Shown here piece by piece: positions 33,761 to 42,719 of a stretch of DNA of 64,000 nucleotides (positions are counted from its first letter, which is position 1; each line of letters begins with the position of its first letter). The notes under the pieces were generated by a model, which saw only the letters and a program-made list of their open reading frames with translations, searched no databases and was not told the DNA's origin. The translations under genes and the position numbers were made by a program. The DNA comes from Natranaeroarchaeum sulfidigenes (GTDB lineage Archaea > Halobacteriota > Halobacteria > Halobacteriales > Natronoarchaeaceae), in assembly GCF_017094485.1 (NCBI RefSeq), contig NZ_CP064786.1, positions 62,001 through 126,000 of the forward strand, given 5' to 3'.

Positions 33761-35251
33761 TCAAAACTCCGAGAGCTCGGACTGGGATTCCGCGCTCGGA
33801 CGGTCCCCCTCGTCGACGTCACCGGCGGCCCGCGATCGACGCCCCGAGAGGCTTGCCCGGCGTCTGATCTCCGGATCCTCCAGCGCTTCCTCCGCTCGGT
33901 CGACCAGCTCCGCGAGGATCGCTCTGGTCTCCTCGCGGCGGCGCTCGAACTCGACGACTGGATGAGGGTAGTCCTCGCCGATCCGGACGTCACACTCACG
34001 CTGGACCGACAGGGGCGTCTTCTCGGGCCGGTCGAGATGTTCGGCTGGGAGGTCGGCCAGTTCTGGTACGTATTTTCTGATGAACTCCCCGTCGGGATCG
34101 TTCTCCCGGACCTGCTTTCGCGGGTTGTAGATCCGCAGCGGGTGGACGCCGACCAGCCCAGACTGCATCTGCCACTGCTGGTAGTTGATCGCTGCGTCCG
34201 CGTCGATCAGGTGCCGGTAGAACCAGTCCGCACCGATCTTCCACCAGCACTGCAGGATGTACGTATAAAACGTCGCACACATCGCCCGCATCCGGAAGTT
34301 GAGCCAGCCGGTCGCTTCGAGGGCACGCATGCTCGCGTCGACGAGTGGAAATCCGGTCCTGCCCTCCTTCCACGCATCGACGAGGTCGGGATCGTGTCGG
34401 CTCCGGAACAGGCCCCGGAACACCGGGTTGATCGCCCGATCGGTCGCAGCGGGCCAGTCAGCCAGTTTCTGTGAGAAGTGGCGGTTCCAGAAGAGTCGTT
34501 CGACGAACAGCTCGCGTCCCCGGCCCTCACGACCATGCTCGGTGACGTAGCTGTAGGCTTCCCGCGGCGAGAGACAGCCAAGCGCGAGATACGGCGAGAG
34601 ATGGCTCGTTCGCTCCTCGGCGGCGGCAGGCGGCGAGATCCCGCCGATGTACTCGTCGAGGCGCTCGGTGAACGCCTCCAGTCGCTCGTGAGCGGCGCGC
34701 CAGCCGCCGGTCGGGACACCTCGTTTACTCGGCTCGACGCCGTACCGCCGCTCGATCTCGTCGGTCGTCACTGCGGCGTCGACCGTCCCAAAGTCCGTCT
34801 CGGGAATCGCCAGCGGCTCCCGCTCGAAGTAGGCCTCCGCCTGTGCCTGCCAGTCGTAGGCGCTGCGGGGACGCTTGGACCAGTCGATCCCGTCGTCGGC
34901 GATCGGCGTCACTTCCTCACGCTCGAACAGCCGCCTGTCGCGTTCGTGGCCGTACCGCCCGGTAACGCTCCTGTTGACGTAAACCCTGTCGACGTCCAGC
35001 GCCGGCAGTACGGTGGCCGGATCACCGTGGACGGTGGCGAGTTGCCCGCCGTGCTCGCGGTAGCCCTCGCCGAGGGCGTCGATCGACTCGTGGAGAAAGC
35101 GGATCCTGCTGTCACAGGCAATCCCGTCGTAGAAGGTCGGGTCGAAGACGAACACCGGCACTGGCTGTCCATCCGCGGCCGCCCGAACGAGCGCAGGGCT
35201 ATCTCGCAGGCGCAGATCGTCGCGGTGCCACACGGCGATTCGGTCTCCCAT
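33761..35251 (-). CDS. phr: Class I photolyase/cryptochrome family protein
   Basis: 496 residues. N-terminal photolyase alpha/beta domain (VWHRDDLRLRDSPALVRAAADGQPVPVFVFDP), then the FAD-binding region: TSHLSPYLALGCLSPREAYSYV, the TGFPLVDASMRALEATGWLNFRMRAMCATFYTYIL block and QMQSGLVGVHPLRIYNPRKQ. It reverses UV cyclobutane dimers using light and FAD, or acts as a cryptochrome photoreceptor; the sequence alone does not separate these. C-terminal ~40 residues are Arg/Ser/Asp-rich and disordered. Not clearly DASH-type. Confidence 0.92.
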   Translation of the reverse strand: MGDRIAVWHRDDLRLRDSPALVRAAADGQPVPVFVFDPTFYDGIACDSRIRFLHESIDALGEGYREHGGQLATVHGDPATVLPALDVDRVYVNRSVTGRYGHERDRRLFEREEVTPIADDGIDWSKRPRSAYDWQAQAEAYFEREPLAIPETDFGTVDAAVTTDEIERRYGVEPSKRGVPTGGWRAAHERLEAFTERLDEYIGGISPPAAAEERTSHLSPYLALGCLSPREAYSYVTEHGREGRGRELFVERLFWNRHFSQKLADWPAATDRAINPVFRGLFRSRHDPDLVDAWKEGRTGFPLVDASMRALEATGWLNFRMRAMCATFYTYILQCWWKIGADWFYRHLIDADAAINYQQWQMQSGLVGVHPLRIYNPRKQVRENDPDGEFIRKYVPELADLPAEHLDRPEKTPLSVQRECDVRIGEDYPHPVVEFERRREETRAILAELVDRAEEALEDPEIRRRASLSGRRSRAAGDVDEGDRPSAESQSELSEF

Positions 35252-35284
35252 CGACGGTGGTTAGGAACCGACCGTGAAAGGTGT

Positions 35285-35485
35285 TTATTCGGTCCAGTCC
35301 TGGAAGGACGTGTCGCTCCTGTACCAGTGTTCGATCAGCACCGCCACGACGATCACTGCCGGGAGGAGCCCGAGCGTGTACAGTCCCATCACGAACAGGA
35401 CGGCAAAGAGCAGGGTCGTCGCCCCCACCTGTACGCCTATGGTCTGGTCGCCGAACCAGTCGACAAAGCGCCCGAGTACCGACAT
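35285..35485 (-). CDS. Small membrane protein (66 aa)
   Basis: 66 residues with one or two TM segments (VGATTLLFAVLFVMGLYTLGLLPAVIVVAVLIEHW) and short polar ends. No family recognised. It lies between photolyase and polC genes, all on the minus strand; a 64-bp gap separates it from the polC stop. Small haloarchaeal membrane proteins are common but mostly uncharacterised. Confidence 0.7.
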   Translation of the reverse strand: MSVLGRFVDWFGDQTIGVQVGATTLLFAVLFVMGLYTLGLLPAVIVVAVLIEHWYRSDTSFQDWTE

Positions 35486-35549
35486 ACTCAGTTGGTTGGA
35501 CGCGGTGGGTATAATACGTTGGCTTCCCGCGAGGGAGCACCACCGTCCA

Positions 35550-38500
35550 TTACATGAAGTCCGCGATCCCGCTCTGTTTGTTGGTATCGTCCTCGAAGAT
35601 ACTCTTCAGTTTCATTTCCAGCACTTCGAGGCGCTGTTTCGTGTAATCGCGTGCGCCGAACTCGTCGGCGACAGTGATGGCAGTCTGCATGTACTTGTTG
35701 ACCGATCCCTCGTGGACGGTGAGGTTCACTCTACCGCCACACTCTCGACACTCGCGAGTCAGTGGCATCCGGCGATACTTCTCGCCGCAGTCCAGACAGC
35801 GCGTCTCCTGACGGGAGAATGCCCGCAGGTTCCCGATCAGGTCCGGCAGGAAGTGATACTCGATCACCCGCTCGGCGACGTCTGTCTCGTCGACCGCCCG
35901 GAGCTTTCGGGAGAGCTCCAGCTGGGCATCCATCTTGTCCATCATCGAGCCGAGCGTCTTGTACGCCGACAGATCCGGCCCGAGGGCGATGTCCGTGGTA
36001 TCGTGGGTGTGCCCGAAGTCGGTGTACTCCCGGTCGGTCCCCAGCGTCGCCTCGGCGATCTCGATGTCGACGTCTTCGGGGTCGGCCAGCTCCCGGGTCG
36101 CCTCGTAGAACTCCAGCGGGTACTCGTCGACGACATCGATGTTGTGGGCCTCGTCGTCGATCTCGGCGGGATCGATCCGGGAGGACATGACCAGCGGGGC
36201 GTCCATCCGCCCACCTCGCTGATCTGGTAAATATTCCATACTAAAGTTCAAAAGTCCATCAAGGAGGAGCATTACACAATCCTCATCTCCGTCACAGTTT
36301 CGCCGCTTTGCCGCGTGGAAGAACGGATGCGCGTAGCCCACGGCTGCGCTCGTAAAGCCGATCACGCGCCCGACTGTCGCCGCGCTGGTGTGGGGGGCCA
36401 TCCCGAAGACGAGCTCGCCGACCAGTTCCTCGCGGTCCTCGACCTCGTAGTAGGGATCGAGCCCGTAGTACTGCTCCAGCAGGTCGTCGACGAAGTCCGC
36501 GGTCTTGAGCATGTGCTCGGCCGCGCCATCGGAGAGGACGACGTCCTGGACTTTCAGCTCGACCAGCTGGTCGGCGTGTTCGAGCGGCTCGCCGTGGATG
36601 TCCTCGTGGTAGCCAAGCGACTGGAGCTGATCGACCGTGACGTCCAGTTCGCTGGCCCTGACTGCGGTGATCGGCAGGTCGGTCATGTCGTACCGAACCG
36701 TGCCGTCCTTGAACGAGGAGACGCCGTGTTTCGCGCGGAAGATTCCCTTCTCCATCGGCTCGGGCGTCTTATTCTTGGAGGACAGCCCCTTGACACCTTT
36801 GAGCATCTCGAAGGCGTTCTCGCGCTCGCCGACCGATTCGAGCGCGTTGCGGTACTCCGCGTGGACGTCGACGATCCGCGTCTCGACGCTGGTTCCCTCG
36901 ACCTCGCAGTGATCACAGAATACCCTGCCGGACTCGTCGGGGGACAGTCGCGTCTCGCAGTCCGGACACTCGTAGTGTGGCTCCGTGTGGCCGTCACAGT
37001 CCGGACAGCGGGTTTTGAACGTGTGTTCGCCACACTCGCCACACTCTCGGCGGCCCACCTGTACTTCGACCTCGCCCGGGGTGTCGGTCATCGAGTCGGC
37101 GTGTTTGACCGCGGCGGAGACGTCACGCTGTGAGCCACCTGCCTCGCCGATCGGAAAGAGCGTGTGGACGGCGGGGCTCAGGTCGCGGGACTCGGACTTT
37201 TCGGGACGGCCCATCCGGTTGCCGACGCGGGTCGGCGAGCGCTCCCGGATCGAGAAGGGGGCGACCTCGTTGACCGCCTCGACGGCGTTGGGCCACGACC
37301 GAGCGTCGGCGGACAGCTCGTCCCACGTCCGCGTGAGGTCCTCGCCATCGACTTCGAAGCCAAGCGAGCGCACGAACGGACGCCAGACGGGGATCCGCAG
37401 CGTCGTGTCGGTCTGGGTGTGTTCGAGCAGGAGCGCCTCGACGGCCTCCCGAACGGTCTCCGAGCGCGGCAGGACGAGCACGTCGAGGATCGACGGCTCG
37501 ACGCTCTTGTGTTCGATCGTGGGAACGTCCACGTCGACCGTCCCATCCTCGACCGCCGAGACAAGCGCCTCGAACTCGTCGACGTCGATGTCGTGCCAGA
37601 GACAGGTGTAGTTCGGGTGGAGTGGCGCGTCGTACTCCGTGGCCCAGTCGAGCGCCTCCTCCGGGTCGGGGTCCGCGAGGTCGACGCTCGGATCGTCCTG
37701 CATCGCCTGGACGTCCGCGCCGGCCGCCTCGAACTCCTTGACCCACCACTCGACGGTGTAGCCCGCGGGCACCAGCGGGTGGTTGTTCTCGACGAACTCG
37801 CCGTAGTTGACCAGATACTCGCCGATGTCGAGGACTTTCTCGACGCCGTTTCTGATCTCGATGGCCTCCGCCGGATCGTCGATCTGGCGGACCTCGCCGT
37901 TGGCCAGCCGGACCGTCGGCCCCTCGATGGTGTCGACCGGGACGACGCCTGCCGCTTTCCCCGGCAGCTCGGTCTTGATCTGGGTGCCGGTCGCGAGGAA
38001 ATCGTCGACCAGATGCATCGTTGCGGGATGGACACCAGCGGTCGCGTTACCGTGGTTCCGGGCACGACCGTAGTGGAGCCGGAACCCGCCAGCCTCGCTG
38101 GGATGCGAGAAGACGGGACGCCCGGCGATCAGATCGCGCAAAAACTTCTTGTTCGGTTCGGCCCGCGGCGGTCCCTCGGGCTTGACCGGTTCGTCGGTGG
38201 CGTCGTCAGCGTCCGCCTCCTCGTCGTCGGCATCCTCGCTGTCGCCGTCGTCGCCGTCTCCGTCGGCTTCCGCCTCGCCATCCCCGATCGTGCCGTCCAT
38301 CAGATCGTCGAGCCAGGGCCAGTCGACCTCGTCGAGGTTGCGTGTGTACCGCTTGATCTTCGGCGCTTTCAGTGCGATCCCCTCCGCCAGAACGAGACAC
38401 ATCCCTCCGCGGGGGCTGTTGGTATCGATCCGCTCGAGATCCCGGAATCCCGAGACCTCCTCGTCGCCCGTCGCCTCGCCGTCGAGCATGATCGGGCAGT

Positions 38501-39122
38501 TCCGGGTGATGAACTTCGTCTCCTTGTCCTTCGGCGAGTACTGCAGGCCGGTCTCCTTGTCGTAGAGGCCGACCTCCTCGGCGTAGCGCTCGACCTCGTC
38601 GTCGCGCGGTTTGAACTCGTCGACATCGAGCAGGGACCGGGCGTAGTCGGCGACCAGCACGGAGAGCGCCTGTGCGGTTCCGCCCGCGGAACGGATCGGT
38701 CCGGCGTAGTAGACGGCGACGAACTCGGTGCCGTCGTCGTTCTCGTTGATCTCGACGCGGTCGATCCCCTCGATCGGTGCCGCGACGACGCCCTCGGTCA
38801 GCAGGGCGACCGCGGTCCGGACCGCCCCCTCGATCTTGCCGTCACGGGACTCGTAGTCGCCGACCCGTCCCTCGACGAAGTCGGTCACGAGTTCGAGTGC
38901 GGCCTCCTCGCGGCTCATCTCCCCTTCGAGTTCGCGCACGCGCTCGGCCACGCCGTCGATGCCGAGGATGTTCTCGACGCGGTCGGCCATGTCCCGCGCG
39001 ATCGGGATCTCGACCTCCGGCTTCGGATCGCCGCCACGGGTTTTCGCCTCGCTGGCAATGTCCATCGCGACGTCGAGTTCGGCTTCCAGTCGCCCGAAGT
39101 ACTCCTCGTCTTCCTCCCGCAT
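35550..39122 (-). CDS. polC: DNA polymerase D large (catalytic) subunit DP2
   Basis: 1190 residues. The catalytic metal-binding motif NCDGDEDCVMLLLDGLLNFS is intact at ~940, with no intein in it, although some haloarchaeal DP2 proteins carry one there. Further conserved blocks: SAGGTAQALSVLVADYAR, VHPATMHLVDDFLATGTQIKTELPGKAAGV and a zinc-rich region (CGECGEHTFKTRCPDCDGHTEPHYECPDCETRLSPDESGRVFCDHC) plus C-terminal zinc fingers (CLDCGEKYRRMPLTRECRECGG). A long Asp/Glu-rich insert sits near residues 280-315. With DP1 it forms the replicative PolD. The PPC-domain gene ends exactly where this start codon begins. Confidence 0.97.
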   Translation of the reverse strand: MREEDEEYFGRLEAELDVAMDIASEAKTRGGDPKPEVEIPIARDMADRVENILGIDGVAERVRELEGEMSREEAALELVTDFVEGRVGDYESRDGKIEGAVRTAVALLTEGVVAAPIEGIDRVEINENDDGTEFVAVYYAGPIRSAGGTAQALSVLVADYARSLLDVDEFKPRDDEVERYAEEVGLYDKETGLQYSPKDKETKFITRNCPIMLDGEATGDEEVSGFRDLERIDTNSPRGGMCLVLAEGIALKAPKIKRYTRNLDEVDWPWLDDLMDGTIGDGEAEADGDGDDGDSEDADDEEADADDATDEPVKPEGPPRAEPNKKFLRDLIAGRPVFSHPSEAGGFRLHYGRARNHGNATAGVHPATMHLVDDFLATGTQIKTELPGKAAGVVPVDTIEGPTVRLANGEVRQIDDPAEAIEIRNGVEKVLDIGEYLVNYGEFVENNHPLVPAGYTVEWWVKEFEAAGADVQAMQDDPSVDLADPDPEEALDWATEYDAPLHPNYTCLWHDIDVDEFEALVSAVEDGTVDVDVPTIEHKSVEPSILDVLVLPRSETVREAVEALLLEHTQTDTTLRIPVWRPFVRSLGFEVDGEDLTRTWDELSADARSWPNAVEAVNEVAPFSIRERSPTRVGNRMGRPEKSESRDLSPAVHTLFPIGEAGGSQRDVSAAVKHADSMTDTPGEVEVQVGRRECGECGEHTFKTRCPDCDGHTEPHYECPDCETRLSPDESGRVFCDHCEVEGTSVETRIVDVHAEYRNALESVGERENAFEMLKGVKGLSSKNKTPEPMEKGIFRAKHGVSSFKDGTVRYDMTDLPITAVRASELDVTVDQLQSLGYHEDIHGEPLEHADQLVELKVQDVVLSDGAAEHMLKTADFVDDLLEQYYGLDPYYEVEDREELVGELVFGMAPHTSAATVGRVIGFTSAAVGYAHPFFHAAKRRNCDGDEDCVMLLLDGLLNFSMEYLPDQRGGRMDAPLVMSSRIDPAEIDDEAHNIDVVDEYPLEFYEATRELADPEDVDIEIAEATLGTDREYTDFGHTHDTTDIALGPDLSAYKTLGSMMDKMDAQLELSRKLRAVDETDVAERVIEYHFLPDLIGNLRAFSRQETRCLDCGEKYRRMPLTRECRECGGRVNLTVHEGSVNKYMQTAITVADEFGARDYTKQRLEVLEMKLKSIFEDDTNKQSGIADFM

Positions 39123-39542
39123 CTATAACCAGAGATCCAGATCGGTGCGTTCGTCGTGTTCTCGAACCAGTGATTCCTCGAAGGTCCGCATGTACACCTC
39201 GCCCGCCCAGACCGTCGCGGCATCCAGATGTCCGGCGAGCGCCTCGCCGCTCGGCCGCGAGAGGACGGCGTGGGTGTGGGCGAACCGCTCACCGTCGAGC
39301 AAGGAGACGTTGCCGACACAGCCTGCGACCTCAAGCGGTTCGTCGAAGGAGACGGGCTCGTACTCGGTTGTCTCCTGATCGTAGAACCACACCTCCGCGT
39401 CCTGTATGGCTCCAAGCGCCGTGAACCACGCCGCGTCGGCGTCGACCTCGCTTGCGAGGGATTCGATCTCCTCGCGCCAGTCCGCGCCGTGGTCCAGGCT
39501 CGCGAGGTACTCGCCCGTCGTCGTGACCTCCCGATAGTTCAT
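39123..39542 (-). CDS. PPC/DUF296-domain protein
   Basis: 139 residues (start ATG 39542, MNYREVTTTGEYLASLDHGADWREEIE). PPC domain pattern: ALGAIQDAEVWFYDQETTEYEPVSFDEPLEVAGCVGNVSLLDGERFAHTHAVLSRPSGEALAGHLDAATVWAGEVYM, including the His-x-His/His set thought to bind metal in DUF296 proteins. These proteins form trimers; related plant AT-hook proteins bind DNA, but in prokaryotes the role is unknown. Its stop codon directly adjoins the polC start, so the two are probably cotranscribed. Confidence 0.9.
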   Translation of the reverse strand: MNYREVTTTGEYLASLDHGADWREEIESLASEVDADAAWFTALGAIQDAEVWFYDQETTEYEPVSFDEPLEVAGCVGNVSLLDGERFAHTHAVLSRPSGEALAGHLDAATVWAGEVYMRTFEESLVREHDERTDLDLWL

Positions 39543-39611
39543 AGCCAAAGGGCCGTTCCCCACGAACAAAAACCTGCGTGTTGGCGTTCAGGTTGTTGCG
39601 ACCCCACCGGG

Positions 39612-40556
39612 TTAGCGCCACTGCCTCAGGCGTGCGCCAAGTCGCCCGATCCGGGTCGTCGCCCACCCGAACGCACGCCGGATCGGATCGAGGAGCGCGG
39701 GTGGAAACCAGCGCGTCCACCTGATGAACGTCGCCACGATCCCGACAGGATATCGTGCCCGTGGCGAGCGGTCGGTCGCGGCGGCGACGATCGTCTCGGC
39801 TACCTGTTCGGGCGAGAGCGCGAGCGGCCCGCCGTCCAGTGCCCAGCCGTCCTCCAGGGCTGCGTACGTCTCCGCATAGCTCTCGTGGCGCTCGCGCCGG
39901 GAGAGGTCTGCCCGGGCCCGCTTACCAAAGGGTGTCTCGACCCACGGCGGCTCGACGAGCACGACGTCGATCCCGGTTCCGCGCAGTTCAAGCCGAAGTG
40001 AGTCCGACAGCGCCTCCATTGCGGCCTTTCCTGCCGCGTAGCTGCCCAGCCCCTGATAGGCGGCCAGCCCGAGCACGCTGGAGACGTTGACGATGGTCCC
40101 CGATCCCTGCTCGCGCATCGCGGGCAGCACCTCCCTGATCAGCCGGTGTGGCCCGTGGACGAGCACGTCGAACTCTGCTTTTGTCTCATCGACCGGCACT
40201 TCCTCGACCGCCCCCGGTACGGCGTAGCCCGCGTTGTTGACCAGCACGTCGAGCCGGCCTGTCTCCGCAAGCACGTCCGCAACGACTGCCCGACACTGTT
40301 CGTCGTCGGTGACGTCCAGCTCGCGCGTCCGACAGCGTGCCCGGATCTCCTCGGACAACGGCGTCTCGACGTCCGTCGCGTACACCGCCCAGCCCTCCTC
40401 GGCGAACGCGAGCGCTGTCGCCGCGCCGATCCCCGAGCCAGCGCCGGTGAGCAGAACAACAGGGCTGTCCCCCTCGGCGTCAATCTCCCCAGCCGATGTT
40501 GAATCGGACACGAGTTCGAGTTGTTTCGTCCCCGACGTAATCGTTTCGAGACCCAT
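39612..40556 (-). CDS. Short-chain dehydrogenase/reductase (SDR) family oxidoreductase
   Basis: 314 residues with a ~25-residue N-terminal extension before the Rossmann motif (LLTGAGSGIGAATALAFA), then LDVTDDEQ, NNAGYAVPG and the catalytic Ser...Tyr-x3-Lys (VSSVLGLAAYQGLGSYAAGKAAM). Overall a classical SDR using NAD(P)H; the C-terminal part (RWTRWFPPALLDPIRRAFGWATTRIG) suggests membrane association, as in some sterol-type SDRs. Substrate unknown. Divergent from a CxxC protein gene. Confidence 0.92.
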   Translation of the reverse strand: MGLETITSGTKQLELVSDSTSAGEIDAEGDSPVVLLTGAGSGIGAATALAFAEEGWAVYATDVETPLSEEIRARCRTRELDVTDDEQCRAVVADVLAETGRLDVLVNNAGYAVPGAVEEVPVDETKAEFDVLVHGPHRLIREVLPAMREQGSGTIVNVSSVLGLAAYQGLGSYAAGKAAMEALSDSLRLELRGTGIDVVLVEPPWVETPFGKRARADLSRRERHESYAETYAALEDGWALDGGPLALSPEQVAETIVAAATDRSPRARYPVGIVATFIRWTRWFPPALLDPIRRAFGWATTRIGRLGARLRQWR

Positions 40557-40583
40557 CGTATTCGACAGCGGGATTCAAAAGCG

Positions 40584-40604
40584 TTGGTCGAGAACAACGA
40601 CCAA
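40584..40604. promoter_or_regulatory. Inverted repeat between SDR and the 40604 gene
   Basis: TTGGTCG (40584-40590) and CGACCAA (40598-40604) are exact inverted arms with a 7-base spacer, ending at the first base of the rightward ATG. It may be an operator or RNA hairpin at the start of that message. Confidence 0.4.
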
Positions 40605-40939
40605 TGACCGACGACGCGCCCCACGAGATCGATGACACGCCGACGATCGCCTGCTCGCGCTGTGACCGAGAGTGGGATCTCGCGTACGAACTCGACGAGA
40701 TGGGGCTTGGCAACCAGGCTGTCGAGCAGTTCGCCCTCGATCACATGCGTCATACGGGTCACTTCCCGGACGACGTCGCGACGTGGCGGGCGAACTGTCG
40801 ACAGTGTCCAGCAAGCGAGGAGCAACTGGCCGAACACGGCGTGCGCCGCTGGGCCGAGTTGCACGCCCGGCACACGCGTCATGACGTCGAAATTCGGGGT
40901 GGCGATGACAAACAGAGCGTTGTTTCGCCGTCCGAGTAG
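40604..40939 (+). CDS. CxxC zinc-binding haloarchaeal protein (111 aa)
   Basis: 111 residues. IACSRCDREWDLAYELDEMG and ANCRQCPASEEQLAEHG provide two CxxC pairs spaced for a zinc site; His residues (DHMRHTGHFPDD, ELHARHTRHD) follow. Resembles a family of small haloarchaeal proteins with unknown function. No DNA-binding evidence beyond the zinc site. Divergent from the SDR gene. Confidence 0.78.
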   Translation: MTDDAPHEIDDTPTIACSRCDREWDLAYELDEMGLGNQAVEQFALDHMRHTGHFPDDVATWRANCRQCPASEEQLAEHGVRRWAELHARHTRHDVEIRGGDDKQSVVSPSE

Positions 40940-40967
40940 GTGTTGGTTCACGCGACCCGACCTGTAA

Positions 40968-40985
40968 TTAATGGTTATTCATTAA
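40968..40985. promoter_or_regulatory. Inverted repeat TTAATG-N6-CATTAA overlapping the TATA region of the acetamidase gene
   Basis: Arms at 40968-40973 and 40980-40985 with spacer GTTATT. Centred about 37 bp before the ATG (41014) and covering the putative TATA sequence ATTAAA, so a bound regulator could repress transcription. Confidence 0.5.
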
Positions 40986-41013
40986 AGTCTCTGCGTGCGT
41001 ATTCTCGGACACA

Positions 41014-42324
41014 ATGGCATCTCAGGAGATCCACGACGAACTCCATGTTGACCAGTACACACTCGGGCTCGTGGGGCCCGATCAGGAGTGGGCCGGAACG
41101 GTCGCCGACGGCGGTACGATCTCGACCTACACCCCGCCGGCGTGCTGGGGGCCGATGATCACGCCCGGCTTCCGCGGGGGCCACGAGGTCACCCGGCCGA
41201 TCCGGGTCGAGAACGCCGAAGTCGGCGACGCCATCGCGCTCCACATTCGCGATATCGAAGTCACTAGCGTCGCGACGAGCACGGGATCAATGCGGGAACG
41301 TGAGGAGGCGTTCGGCAGCGATCCGTTCGTTGACCACCGCTGTCCCGAGTGTGGCACAGAGTGGCCGGACAGCGTCGTCGAGGGGACCGGTGAGGACGCT
41401 ATTCGGTGTGCGGAGTGTGGCGCGAACGCCTCCGCCTTTGGCTTCGAGTTCGGCTACACCGTCGCGTTCGACGAGGACCGGACCGTCGGGATCACCGTCG
41501 ACGAAGCGGGCGCACACGACCTCGCCGAACGGGCCGAGGAAGCGATGGACATCCCCGAGAACTCCCGCCAGCATCCCATCCTGCTTTACGAACCCTCGGA
41601 GATCCCGGGGACACTCGGTCGACTCCGGCCGTTCATCGGCAACGTCGGCACGACGCCGCCGATCGAACTCCCGGACTCGCACAACGCCGGGGACTTCGGC
41701 CAGTTCCTCATCGGCGCGGAGCACGACTGGGGGCTCGACGACGAGAGCGACCTCGACGCACGGACGGACGGGCACATGGACGTTCCCGAGGTGCGGGCGG
41801 GCGCGACGCTGATCTGTCCGGTAAAAATCGACGGCGGCGGCGTCTACGTCGGTGACCTCCACGCGAACCAGGGCGATGGTGAACTCTCCCTGCACACGAC
41901 CGACGTGAGCGGCCGCACCGAGATCGATGTCGAGGTGATCAAGGACGCCGGGATCGACGGCCCGATCCTCCTGCCCAACGAGGAGGATCTCCCCTTTATC
42001 AGTCGGCCCTATACCGACGAGGAGCTGGCTGCGGGTCGCGAACTCGCCGACGAATACGAGACCGACCTCACCGAGGGGATGGGCCCGATCCAGGTGATCG
42101 GCAGCGGCGCGACAATAAACGACGCGACCGAGAACGCGTTCGACCGTGCAGGAACGCTACTGGACATGAGCGAAGGGGAAGTCCGCTCGCGGTGTACGTT
42201 CACTGGCGGCGTCCAGATCGGCCGGCTTCCTGGCGTCGTCCAGCTGGACATGCTCGCCCCGCTCGATCGGCTCGAAGAGCGCGGACTCGATGGGATCGTC
42301 CGCGAGCAGTACGGTCTGGACTGA
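41014..42324 (+). CDS. fmdA: Acetamidase/formamidase family amidohydrolase
   Basis: 436 residues. FmdA/AmdA signatures: GDAIALHIRDIEV, GNVGTTPPIELPDSHNAGDFGQFLIGAEHDWG, GGGVYVGDLHANQGDGEL and FTGGVQIGRLPGVVQLDMLAPL. It hydrolyses formamide or short-chain amides to ammonium and acid. An unusual segment around residues 105-140 (CPECGTEWPDSVVEGTGEDAIRCAECGAN) forms a zinc ribbon inserted in the hydrolase. The promoter has an inverted repeat over the TATA box (40968-40985). Stand-alone gene between two small genes. Confidence 0.9.
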   Translation: MASQEIHDELHVDQYTLGLVGPDQEWAGTVADGGTISTYTPPACWGPMITPGFRGGHEVTRPIRVENAEVGDAIALHIRDIEVTSVATSTGSMREREEAFGSDPFVDHRCPECGTEWPDSVVEGTGEDAIRCAECGANASAFGFEFGYTVAFDEDRTVGITVDEAGAHDLAERAEEAMDIPENSRQHPILLYEPSEIPGTLGRLRPFIGNVGTTPPIELPDSHNAGDFGQFLIGAEHDWGLDDESDLDARTDGHMDVPEVRAGATLICPVKIDGGGVYVGDLHANQGDGELSLHTTDVSGRTEIDVEVIKDAGIDGPILLPNEEDLPFISRPYTDEELAAGRELADEYETDLTEGMGPIQVIGSGATINDATENAFDRAGTLLDMSEGEVRSRCTFTGGVQIGRLPGVVQLDMLAPLDRLEERGLDGIVREQYGLD

Positions 42325-42372
42325 CTGTCACAGCACGTCAGATACATACCAGTACGCACGTTACGCCCGTCC

Positions 42373-42639
42373 ATGACCGAGAATTCGGTGCAGTGCTGGC
42401 TCGTCGAACGCTCTTATAGCGACGAAAACCTCGTCTCGTTCGTCTACGCGACACCCGATGGGAGCCGATATCACCAGCGTGATCTCTCCGCGAACATGCT
42501 GTTTCGACTCGACGTGACAGCAGCCCGATCGGTCCCCGAGAACGACCTCCAGCCGGTCGACGACGACGCGCTCCGGGAGCGCTACGCCTCCGAGGCCGAC
42601 CGGATGGCGAGCGAGCACGCCCCTGACGACGTTCTCTAG
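42373..42639 (+). CDS. Small uncharacterised protein (88 aa)
   Basis: 88 residues, acidic, with an N-terminal strand-rich part (VQCWLVERSYSDENLVSFVYATPDGSRYHQRDLSANMLFRLDVTAARSV) and a helical C-terminal half (ENDLQPVDDDALRERYASEADRMASEHAPDDVL). Codon usage fits the genome. No family recognised. Lies between fmdA and an ABC transporter pair; it could belong to either transcript. Confidence 0.72.
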   Translation: MTENSVQCWLVERSYSDENLVSFVYATPDGSRYHQRDLSANMLFRLDVTAARSVPENDLQPVDDDALRERYASEADRMASEHAPDDVL

Positions 42640-42689
42640 GCGGGAGTCGTCGGCGTGTTCGGATACTTTTCCACGTGGTTGCACAAAGA

Positions 42690-42697
42690 AAATATAT
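42690..42697 (+). promoter_or_regulatory. TATA box of the ABC transporter operon
   Basis: AAAATATAT starts near 42690 and is centred about 26 bp upstream of the ATG at 42720, supporting that start and a leaderless transcript. Confidence 0.55.
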
Positions 42698-42719
42698 GCG
42701 AGGGCCGTCAATCCCGGGT

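Noticed and set aside
35550-39122. Possible intein in DNA polymerase D large subunit
   Set aside because: The insertion-prone NCDGDED motif is uninterrupted and the length fits an intein-free protein.
37164-39128. 654-codon plus-strand frame inside polC
   Set aside because: Antisense shadow of the conserved DP2 gene; no recognisable domain.
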